From: an uncultured Pseudorhodobacter sp.
Lineage (GTDB): Bacteria > Pseudomonadota > Alphaproteobacteria > Rhodobacterales > Rhodobacteraceae
Length of the DNA: 5,034 nucleotides
Direction of reading: 5' to 3'
Assembly (NCBI GenBank): GCA_945957495.1
Contig: CAMFLG010000275.1
Coordinates: 1 to 5,034, forward strand
In this document: positions 1 to 4,738 of the stretch, piece after piece
How the letters are laid out: each line of letters begins with the position of its first letter
Position numbering within the stretch: position 1 is the first letter of the stretch
Notes under the pieces: model-generated
The model's database searches: none
The model's input: only the letters and a program-made list of their open reading frames with translations
Told to the model about the DNA's origin: nothing
Made by a program: the position numbers and the translations under genes

Positions 1-979
1 CCTTGCCCGCACCAAAGCGGGCGATCAGGGTCAGACGACCGGGTTCATTGGCCGGGTTCAGTTTCGCCATCAACACCTTGAGGTCATCGGCGGTGGTGGT
101 CGGGCCGCATTTCAGGCCGATCGGGTTCAGAACGCCGCGCGCGAATTCGACATGCGCGCCGTCGGGTTGACGGGTACGGTCGCCGATCCAGATCATGTGG
201 CCAGAGCCCGCCACGTTCTGACCGGTGATGCTATCGACCCGGCAGAGCGCCTCTTCATATTCCAAGAGCAAGGCTTCGTGGCTGGTGTAGAAATCCACCG
301 AGGCCAAAGACGGCGCGGTTTCCGAGGTGATGCCAGCAGCATTCATGAAATCCAGCGCATCGGAAATGCGGTTGGACAACTCGCGATAACGTTCGGCCTT
401 ATCATGTTCAGCAAAGCCCAGCGTCCAGGAATGCACGCGATGGATATCGGCGAAACCGCCGGTCGAGAAGGCGCGCAACAGGTTCAGCGAGGCTGCGGCC
501 TGGGTGTAGGCCTGCAGCATCCGCGCGGGATCAGGGCGGCGCGCCTCGACCGTGGCGTCAAAGCCGTTGATGATATCACCACGGTAGGACGGGTATTCGA
601 CGCCGCCGATCACTTCGGTGGCGGCAGAGCGCGGCTTGGCGAATTGCCCGGCCATGCGGCCCACCTTGATCACCGGCACTTTCGCGCCATAGGTCAGCAC
701 GACCGCCATTTGCAGCATGACGCGGAAAGTGTCGCGGATGTTGTCGGCGCTGAATTCGGCAAAGCTTTCGGCGCAATCGCCGCCTTGCAGCAAGAACGCC
801 TTGCCTTCGCCCGCCAAAGCCAGTTGCTTTTTCAGCTTGCGCGCCTCGCCCGCAAAAACCAGCGGCGGATACTTTGCCAGTTGCGCCTCAACAGCGGTCA
901 GGCTTGCAGTATCGGGATAATCGGGCATCTGCACACGCGGCTTGGCGCGCCAGTCCGATTTTGTCCAACCTTTGGTCAT
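1..979 (-). CDS. Class II 3-deoxy-7-phosphoheptulonate (DAHP) synthase, C-terminus cut off by window edge
   Basis: Condenses phosphoenolpyruvate with erythrose 4-phosphate to DAHP, the first step of the shikimate pathway to aromatic amino acids, in the cytoplasm. The frame is open from the ATG at 979 to the window edge, giving 326 visible residues of a family usually about 450-470 long. The start is supported by GGAGGA at 989-994, nine bases upstream. Family signatures seen are QGGDCAESF with the metal-ligand Cys at 69, GQFAKPRS at 111-118 preceded by Arg108, WIGDRTRQ at 264-271, the NPIG..K segment with Lys290, and Arg321 near the visible end. By spacing these match the M. tuberculosis residues Cys87, Arg126, Arg284, Lys306 and Arg337 (recalled from memory). 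The acidic residue before Arg268 is Asp where I recall Glu in the M. tuberculosis enzyme. The remaining metal ligands lie outside the window. Symbols vary between genomes (aroF, aroG), so none is given. Product identity is secure; feedback properties cannot be read from this part. Confidence 0.96.
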   Translation of the reverse strand, partial: MTKGWTKSDWRAKPRVQMPDYPDTASLTAVEAQLAKYPPLVFAGEARKLKKQLALAGEGKAFLLQGGDCAESFAEFSADNIRDTFRVMLQMAVVLTYGAKVPVIKVGRMAGQFAKPRSAATEVIGGVEYPSYRGDIINGFDATVEARRPDPARMLQAYTQAAASLNLLRAFSTGGFADIHRVHSWTLGFAEHDKAERYRELSNRISDALDFMNAAGITSETAPSLASVDFYTSHEALLLEYEEALCRVDSITGQNVAGSGHMIWIGDRTRQPDGAHVEFARGVLNPIGLKCGPTTTADDLKVLMAKLNPANEPGRLTLIARFGAGK

Positions 980-998
980 GGGAGTCGCTCCTCCGTTA

Positions 999-1030
999 GC
1001 GGTATCGACGCGCGGTATAAGGAAATACCG
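999..1030. repeat. Short direct and inverted repeats in the DAHP synthase promoter region
   Basis: GCGGTAT occurs twice, at 999-1005 and 1012-1018, a 13-base period. The second copy also forms the left arm of the inverted repeat CGGTAT-N6-ATACCG (1013-1030). The elements overlap the proposed -10 and start site of the DAHP synthase promoter, where a repressor could act. No known operator is recognised, and repeats this short may be chance. Confidence 0.3.
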
Positions 1031-1041
1031 GGCGATTGCAA
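1014..1041 (-). promoter_or_regulatory. Putative sigma-70 promoter of the DAHP synthase gene
   Basis: Reading the minus strand, TTGCAA (1036-1041) and TATACC (1014-1019) are separated by 16 bases, each matching the -35 and -10 consensus at four of six positions. Transcription would start near 1007, leaving a leader of about 28 bases that includes the strong ribosome binding site. The -10 overlaps one arm of an inverted repeat CGGTAT-N6-ATACCG (1013-1030). The assignment comes from consensus matching only. Confidence 0.4.
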
Positions 1042-1109
1042 CGGGACAAAGGGCTGCATCCGCCCGACCTGGCCCCTGTCAGGGACATTATGATCAAAGG
1101 ATCTGAAAT

Positions 1110-1138
1110 TTGTTGCGAAATGGGCGCGCCGGGATAGG
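1110..1138 (+). promoter_or_regulatory. Weak candidate promoter for the small orphan gene
   Basis: TTGTTG (1110-1115) and GATAGG (1133-1138) are separated by 17 bases and would start transcription about 30 bases before the ATG at 1179. The -35 is reasonable and the -10 is poor, which is not rare in GC-rich alphaproteobacteria. Just upstream is a small palindrome, CCCTG-T-CAGGG, at about 1075-1085. This is a suggestion only. Confidence 0.25.
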
Positions 1139-1178
1139 CTCGCGCCATTCACTAAAGAATCTTTTTTGGAGAAATGAA

Positions 1179-1586
1179 ATGGCTTTCACTTTTGACCCCA
1201 CCTGGGATGCGAAAGGTAATCATGCCGGGGTTCCGACGATGACCACATCGCAAGAGGTCGAGGATGTTATCGTAAAGATCTGCGCAACCAAAACCTCTAC
1301 AGATGCATCAATTACCGCGCTGCTTTCCCTGATCGCCGCCCGCAGTGCCGATTGCAACGTTCAGAAAGGCTTGCATCAGGACGAACTGTTCGGAGCTTTG
1401 GGGGCGGAACAGCATGTTCGCATTCGGGCGCAGATAGCCGCCAGTAAATATGTGACGTTTCACGTCTATGTCTCGATCCTGCTCGGCAAGGTCGGCAGGG
1501 GCAGGAAAGCCAAGCAGACCGCACTGATCGCGCTGTCGTCGATCTCGTACTATCAAGGCAACTCCCGCATCTCGACAACCTACTGA
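1179..1586 (+). CDS. Hypothetical protein of 135 residues, no recognised family
   Basis: I do not recognise this protein. The ATG at 1179 is chosen because GGAGA (1168-1172) lies six bases upstream; an in-frame TTG at 1110 would add 23 residues but has no such site and overlaps the candidate promoter. No signal peptide or clear membrane helix is seen. The N-terminal 25 residues are polar with few charges, followed by a Val/Ile/Ala-rich helical-looking stretch (about 27-55). The middle is mixed (55-85), and a hydrophobic stretch rich in Val, Ile and Leu (about 88-102) is followed by a basic patch, GKVGRGRKAK, then a Ser/Ile/Tyr-rich tail ending STTY. Two cysteines lie near residues 34 and 59. 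Codons such as GTA, ATA, ACA and two AGG are less typical of the neighbouring genes, which may mean recent acquisition or low expression. It appears to be a single-gene unit between the divergent DAHP synthase and the regulator gene. Opposite-strand frames here lack comparable start signals. Confidence 0.6.
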   Translation: MAFTFDPTWDAKGNHAGVPTMTTSQEVEDVIVKICATKTSTDASITALLSLIAARSADCNVQKGLHQDELFGALGAEQHVRIRAQIAASKYVTFHVYVSILLGKVGRGRKAKQTALIALSSISYYQGNSRISTTY

Positions 1587-1588
1587 CG

Positions 1589-1605
1589 GCCCCTATTCGA
1601 GGGGC
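1589..1605 (+). terminator. Short hairpin just after the orphan gene, possible terminator
   Basis: GCCCCT (1589-1594) pairs perfectly with AGGGGC (1600-1605) across a five-base loop, starting two bases after the stop codon. The position suits a terminator, but no T-run follows (GCGACAGC), so it may act as a weak or factor-dependent terminator or as an mRNA-end stabiliser. Confidence 0.4.
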
Positions 1606-1710
1606 GCGACAGCAATTCCTTGGGCCTCGCTGCAGTATTGGCGTGGCAGGCGCACTGATCGACAATTCAGATCAGAATAAATGCCGCAAGCATCGGTCAA
1701 AATAACGGCG

Positions 1711-1736
1711 ACGCCCTTGCGGAAGGGGGCGTTTCC
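1711..1736 (+). terminator. Imperfect hairpin before a T-rich stretch, doubtful terminator
   Basis: ACGCCC (1711-1716) can pair with GGGCGT (1727-1732), leaving a ten-base interior in which TT and AA can partly pair. A pyrimidine-rich stretch, TTCCTGTTTCC, follows. It could stop read-through from the orphan gene into the regulator gene. It overlaps the inverted repeat at 1730-1757, so the two readings compete. Confidence 0.25.
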
Positions 1737-1757
1737 TGTTTCCTTCCACCGGAAACG
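1730..1757. promoter_or_regulatory. Perfect inverted repeat upstream of the GlxA-family regulator, candidate operator
   Basis: CGTTTCC (1730-1736) and GGAAACG (1751-1757) are exact reverse complements separated by 14 bases, so arm centres are 21 bases apart, two helical turns. The repeat ends 18 bases before the regulator ATG at 1776. A second TTTCC at 1739-1743 adds a direct repeat with a 7-base period. TATACA (1761-1766), between the repeat and the start codon, resembles a -10 box. Such a layout would suit autoregulation by the product or control by another dimeric factor. This is inference from symmetry and position; no known motif is recognised. Confidence 0.4.
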
Positions 1758-1775
1758 ACATATACAGGTCGCAAC

Positions 1776-2801
1776 ATGTCAACCTCCCCGCGTAAGGCCA
1801 CCCACGTTGACAAGGTCGATGCGCCGCGCCGCTTTGTTTTCCTGCTGTTGGACAAGTTCACCATGATGTCCTTTGCCGGGGCATTGGAACCTTTGCGGGT
1901 GGCCAACCGCGTTTCGGGCGAAAAGCTGTATTCCTGGGTGCTGGTCGGCGAAGGCGGGGTGGAAGCCACCTGTTCAAACGGCGCCTCGTTCAAGCTGGAT
2001 ATGGGGCTGGATGAGGTGGGGCGCGAGGATGTGGTTCTGGTCTGCGGCGGCATCGATGTGCAGAAATCCACGACCAAGAACATCCTGAACTGGTTGCGGC
2101 GCGAGGCGCGGCGCGGTGCCACCATCGGCGGCATCTGTACCGGGTCATACACCATGGCCAAGGCCGGGTTGCTGGACAACAAGAAAGCCACCATCCACTG
2201 GGAAAATCAGGATGGCTTTCTGGAGGAGTTCGAAAGCGTCAAGCTGACGAAATCTATCTTCGTGATGGATGGCAACCGTTGGAGCACGGCGGGCGGCACC
2301 TCGTCCATCGACCTGATGCTGAAGGTCATTGCCGCCGATCATGGCGAAGATCTGGCCAATACCGTCGCCGATCAGCTGATCTATTCCAGCATCCGCACCG
2401 ATCAGGACACGCAGCGGCTGTCGATTCCAACCCGGATCGGCGTGCGGCATCCTAAGCTGTCGCAGGTAATCCAGATGATGGAAGGCAACATCGAAGATCC
2501 GATGAGCCCCGCCGATCTGGCCGAAGAGGTGGGCATGTCAACCCGGCAGCTGGAACGGCTGTTCCGCCGCTATCTGAACCGCAGCCCCAAACGCTATTAC
2601 ATGGAATTGCGGCTGCAAAAGGCGCGCAACCTCTTGATGCAGACGGATATGAGCGTGATCAACGTGGCCTTGGCCTGTGGCTTTGCCAGCCCGTCGCATT
2701 TCTCGAAATGCTACCGCAGCCATTACAACACAACCCCCTACCGCGAGCGTGGCACGCAAGGCATGCCCAGCCCGGGCATCGGGGTGCGCCTGTCGTTCTG
2801 A
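1776..2801 (+). CDS. GlxA-family transcriptional regulator (DJ-1/PfpI-like domain plus AraC helix-turn-helix)
   Basis: A 341-residue cytoplasmic DNA-binding regulator of usual length for the GlxA/GbdR/CdhR group. Residues about 18-190 form a DJ-1/PfpI (class I amidotransferase-like) fold. It opens with FVFLLLDKFTMMSFAGALEP and includes the elbow GGICTGS with Cys121, then IHWEN with His141, typical of the group; the domain is thought to sense a ligand rather than catalyse. Residues about 230-325 are the AraC DNA-binding domain, with two helix-turn-helix units near 245-265 (ADLAEEVGMSTRQLERLFRR) and 293-313 (VINVALACGFASPSHFSKCY), followed by the usual TPYRER end. The ATG at 1776 has only a weak AGG at 1766-1768 upstream, suggesting modest translation. 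Studied relatives respond to glycine betaine (GbdR), carnitine (CdhR) or arginine (ArgR), so a small nitrogen-containing ligand is plausible, but the ligand here is unknown. A target could be the transporter operon 640 bases downstream or distant genes. Family assignment is firm; role is open. Confidence 0.93.
   Translation: MSTSPRKATHVDKVDAPRRFVFLLLDKFTMMSFAGALEPLRVANRVSGEKLYSWVLVGEGGVEATCSNGASFKLDMGLDEVGREDVVLVCGGIDVQKSTTKNILNWLRREARRGATIGGICTGSYTMAKAGLLDNKKATIHWENQDGFLEEFESVKLTKSIFVMDGNRWSTAGGTSSIDLMLKVIAADHGEDLANTVADQLIYSSIRTDQDTQRLSIPTRIGVRHPKLSQVIQMMEGNIEDPMSPADLAEEVGMSTRQLERLFRRYLNRSPKRYYMELRLQKARNLLMQTDMSVINVALACGFASPSHFSKCYRSHYNTTPYRERGTQGMPSPGIGVRLSF
2763..2779 (+). other. Small hairpin inside the 3' end of the regulator gene
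   Basis: ATGCCC (2763-2768) pairs with GGGCAT (2774-2779) over a five-base loop. It lies about 20 bases before the regulator stop codon, and no T-run follows. With only four bases between this gene and the convergent one, it is the only hairpin I noticed near the junction that might help end transcription. It may equally be a by-product of the Pro/Gly-rich coding sequence. Confidence 0.25.
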
Positions 2802-2805
2802 CAGA

Positions 2806-3171
2806 TCAATAGCCGTCGTTGCAGAATGATGCGGTCACTTCGCAGTTGCTGGTGAAATTGGCGCATTTGGCCAGGGCGGTTTCGGCCACAACGGCGGTCG
2901 ATACATCTGCCGCAAAGCCCATGCCATGCCCTTCGCCCACAGCAATCGCCGCGCATTGTTGCGAGACAACGGCGGTGTAGCAATCCTCGCTGCCGCATTG
3001 CAGATAGGCCTCGGTTTCGGCCAGATCCGCCGAGTCATTGTTCCAGGCGGTGCCTGCCTTGCCGGTGGAGGGCGAAAACGCGATGGCGCCAAAAAGACCT
3101 TGGGCTATGGCGGGTGCGGCAGATACTGCCGAAACGGCGATCAAAAGTGCAGCCATCGTCCTTAAACCCAT
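2806..3171 (-). CDS. Small secreted cysteine-rich DUF4189-family protein
   Basis: A 121-residue protein predicted to be exported. The ATG at 3171 is preferred because AAAGGGG (3178-3184) lies six bases upstream; an in-frame ATG at 3189 would add six residues (MSKGLA) but has a poorer ribosome binding site. Residues 1-24 form a typical Sec signal peptide, with Arg near the start, a hydrophobic core and a likely cut after APAIA or the next residue. The mature part begins GLFGAIAFSPSTGKAG, the usual opening of DUF4189, then carries repeated 'A...C' units (LQCGSEDC, QQCAAIAVG, AKCANFTSNC, SFC). That gives six cysteines in the mature protein, enough for three disulfides, consistent with a periplasmic or extracellular home. 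The family has no established biochemical role known to me. The gene is convergent with the GlxA-type regulator, their stops four bases apart, and divergent from the transporter operon. No functional link to either is shown by the sequence. Confidence 0.85.
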   Translation of the reverse strand: MGLRTMAALLIAVSAVSAAPAIAQGLFGAIAFSPSTGKAGTAWNNDSADLAETEAYLQCGSEDCYTAVVSQQCAAIAVGEGHGMGFAADVSTAVVAETALAKCANFTSNCEVTASFCNDGY

Positions 3172-3205
3172 TGCGAGCCCCTTTGACATTCTTGCGCGCC
3201 AGTTA

Positions 3206-3234
3206 AGGGAAAACGGTGCCGCCCGGACTGTCAA
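3206..3234 (-). promoter_or_regulatory. Candidate promoter of the DUF4189 gene with a perfect -35 box
   Basis: On the minus strand TTGACA (3229-3234) is an exact -35 consensus. Seventeen bases on lies only TTCCCT (3206-3211), a poor -10; a TTAACT at 3201-3206 is too far (22 bases). The -35 sits inside the palindrome TGTC-AA-GACA (3229-3238). A good -35 with a weak -10 could reflect a regulated promoter, but the call rests on consensus matching. Confidence 0.35.
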
Positions 3235-3246
3235 GACATGACGTCA
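3229..3246. promoter_or_regulatory. Two adjacent palindromes overlapping the DUF4189 promoter -35
   Basis: TGTC-AA-GACA (3229-3238) is followed directly by the perfect 8-base palindrome TGACGTCA (3239-3246). They share the half-site GACA/TGAC and lie at and just upstream of the -35 box of the DUF4189 gene, a usual place for a repressor or activator. The intergenic region serves both that gene and the transporter operon. No regulator can be named. Confidence 0.35.
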
Positions 3247-3300
3247 CGGTGATCTTGCGGTGTCAGCATGGATTTCTTCTGGTTTTAGCGGATGAAACCT

Positions 3301-3384
3301 TGCGTCTTGGGACGCACCTGCCTGTCTTGCCGCTGTTACAACAGTCTGATCGCCATTTCCGCACTTTATGGTGCTTTTCTTTTT
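3301..3384. promoter_or_regulatory. Leader region of the transporter operon with three spaced inverted repeats
   Basis: Within the 268 non-coding bases before the binding-protein gene are TGCGTC-N4-GACGCA (3301-3316), CTGTT-AC-AACAG (3333-3344) and GCAC-N6-GTGC (3361-3374), the last followed by TTTTCTTTTT (3375-3384). Their centres are about 30 and 29 bases apart, close to three helical turns. They could be operator sites, or, if transcribed, leader hairpins; the last one plus its T-run resembles a weak terminator with only a 4-bp stem. I see no convincing -35/-10 pair for the operon and no sigma-54 GG-N10-GC element. The rest of 3172-3439 holds nothing else I can name. Confidence 0.3.
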
Positions 3385-3439
3385 CGATCGGTCAAACTAC
3401 GTTCACCGACAGGATTGCGATCCAACATGGGAGATAACA

Positions 3440-4642
3440 ATGAAAAAACTACTCTTGGCCTCGGCAGCGACAGCGCTGATGGCTGGTGCTGCTTCGGCTG
3501 AAGACGTGAAAATCGGCATTCTGATCGGCTTCACCGGCCCGATCGAATCGCTGACCGGCTCTATGGCGGCTGCGGCCGAACTGGCAATGGCAGAGGCGGA
3601 TGCGTCTGGCAAGGCATTGAACGGCTGGAACTTTGTTCCGGTTCGCGCCGATGACACCTGCGTTGACGCCGCCGCCGCGCAGTCGGCAGCAGAGCGTCTG
3701 GTCACGGCAGAAGGCGTCAAGGGAATCATCGGCGGCGACTGCTCGGGTGTGACCCGCGCCGTGCTGCAGAACGTTGCCCGTCCGAACGGCATTGTGATGG
3801 TGTCGCCCTCGGCCACCTCGCCCGCGCTTTCGACCGACGAAGATGACGGCCTGTTCTTCCGCACCTCGCCGTCTGACGCCCGCGAAGGCGAAGTCATGGC
3901 CGACATCCTGACGGAAAAAGGTATCAAGTCGATCGCGCTGACCTATTCCAACTCTGACTACGGCAAGGGTCTGGCCGAAGCGATTGCGGCCGCCTACACC
4001 GCCAAAGGTGGCGTTGTGACCATCAACGCAGCGCATGACGACGGCAAAGCCGACTATTCGGCAGAAGTTGCGGCTCTGGCGTCGGCTGGTGGCGAAGTTC
4101 TGGTTGTGGCGGGCTACCTTGACCAAGGCGGCAAAGGCGTGATCCAGGCTGCTTTGGATACCGGCGCCTTCACCACCTTCGGCCTTCCCGGCGGTATGGT
4201 CGGCGACAGCCTGCCGGTGGCCATCGGCCCGGCCCTGAACGGCTCGTTCGGCCAAGTTGCCCAGTCCGATAGCCCCGGCGCTGCGACCCTGGTCGAAATC
4301 GGCAAGGCCGCTGCGGTTCCGTTTGACGCCGCATCGCCCTACACGATGGAGTCCTATGACGCCGCAGCTTTGATCATGCTGGCCATGCAGGCCGCAAATT
4401 CGACCGATCCGAAAGTCTACGCTGGCAAGATCATGGAGATCGCCAACGGTCCGGCAGACGGCTCTGGCGTCAAGATCATGCCCGGCGAAATCGGCAAGGG
4501 TCTGGAACTGATCGCAGCCGGGACCGCGATCAACTACGAAGGCGCGTCGGGTGTGAACCTGATCGGGCCGGGTGAATCGGCTGGCCGCTATCGCCAGTTC
4601 GAAATCAAAGACGGCAAGTACGAAACCGTTATTTTCCGTTGA
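3440..4642 (+). CDS. livK: Periplasmic substrate-binding protein of a HAAT-type (branched-chain amino acid/amide) ABC transporter
   Basis: A 400-residue binding protein that captures a small ligand in the periplasm and delivers it to the membrane transporter. The ATG at 3440 is chosen for GGGAG (3429-3433) six bases upstream and because it begins a clean Sec signal peptide; the open frame extends back to 3368 but adds only unrelated residues. Residues 1-20 (MKK, hydrophobic core, ending GAASA) are the signal, cut before Glu21. The mature protein starts EDVKIGILIGFTGPI, typical of the Leu/Ile/Val-binding family (Periplas_BP_6). Family marks include SPSATSPALS (about 142-151) in the ligand cleft, YSNSDYGKG in the second lobe and ESYDAAAL near the C-terminal third. 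Its only two cysteines, Cys74 and Cys101, fit the conserved N-lobe disulfide of LivJ/LivK. The neighbouring LivG-type ATPase confirms the transporter class. The ligand could be a branched-chain or other amino acid, an amide or another small compound; livK is used in the family sense only. Confidence 0.94.
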   Translation: MKKLLLASAATALMAGAASAEDVKIGILIGFTGPIESLTGSMAAAAELAMAEADASGKALNGWNFVPVRADDTCVDAAAAQSAAERLVTAEGVKGIIGGDCSGVTRAVLQNVARPNGIVMVSPSATSPALSTDEDDGLFFRTSPSDAREGEVMADILTEKGIKSIALTYSNSDYGKGLAEAIAAAYTAKGGVVTINAAHDDGKADYSAEVAALASAGGEVLVVAGYLDQGGKGVIQAALDTGAFTTFGLPGGMVGDSLPVAIGPALNGSFGQVAQSDSPGAATLVEIGKAAAVPFDAASPYTMESYDAAALIMLAMQAANSTDPKVYAGKIMEIANGPADGSGVKIMPGEIGKGLELIAAGTAINYEGASGVNLIGPGESAGRYRQFEIKDGKYETVIFR

Positions 4643-4664
4643 TCGCCTGATCGCATCGTTGGAC

Positions 4665-4691
4665 ACGGCCCGGAGCATCGCCCCGGGCCGT
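4665..4691 (+). terminator. Strong intercistronic hairpin between binding-protein and ATPase genes
   Basis: ACGGCCCGG (4665-4673) pairs perfectly with CCGGGCCGT (4683-4691) over a nine-base loop, nearly all G-C pairs. It begins 22 bases after the binding-protein stop and ends 47 bases before the ATPase start. No T-run follows (TGCCACAC), so it is more likely a partial terminator or a 3' stabiliser that keeps binding-protein mRNA in excess over the membrane components, as known for other binding-protein operons. It also argues for one operon with stepped expression rather than two units, since no obvious promoter is seen in 4692-4738. Confidence 0.6.
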
Positions 4692-4738
4692 TGCCACACT
4701 CTGACCCGGCACAGATTCGGGCGGAACCAGGGGGATAC

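Noticed and set aside
152..1093. Plus-strand open frame of 313 codons
   Set aside because: It lies antisense to the DAHP synthase, whose motifs are unmistakable. Its translation is rich in Gly, Arg, His and Gln without domain features, as expected of a shadow frame in GC-rich DNA.
1110..1178. TTG start giving a 158-residue version of the orphan protein
   Set aside because: The added 23 residues have no upstream ribosome binding site and cover the candidate promoter, while the ATG at 1179 has GGAGA at good spacing.
1312..1665. Minus-strand open frame of 117 codons overlapping the orphan gene
   Set aside because: Its composition is dominated by Arg, Ser, Cys and Pro and it has no convincing start signals, while the plus-strand frame has a good ribosome binding site and a hairpin after its stop.
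1697..2194. Minus-strand open frame of 165 codons inside the regulator gene
   Set aside because: It is antisense to the conserved DJ-1-like domain of the regulator and shows no independent features.
3381..3392. CGATCG palindrome in the transporter leader
   Set aside because: A six-base palindrome in this composition is expected by chance, and it has no special position relative to a promoter.
3368..3439. Upstream ATG extending the binding protein by 24 residues
   Set aside because: The extension would bury the clear signal peptide beginning MKKLLL, and the ATG at 3440 has GGGAG six bases upstream.
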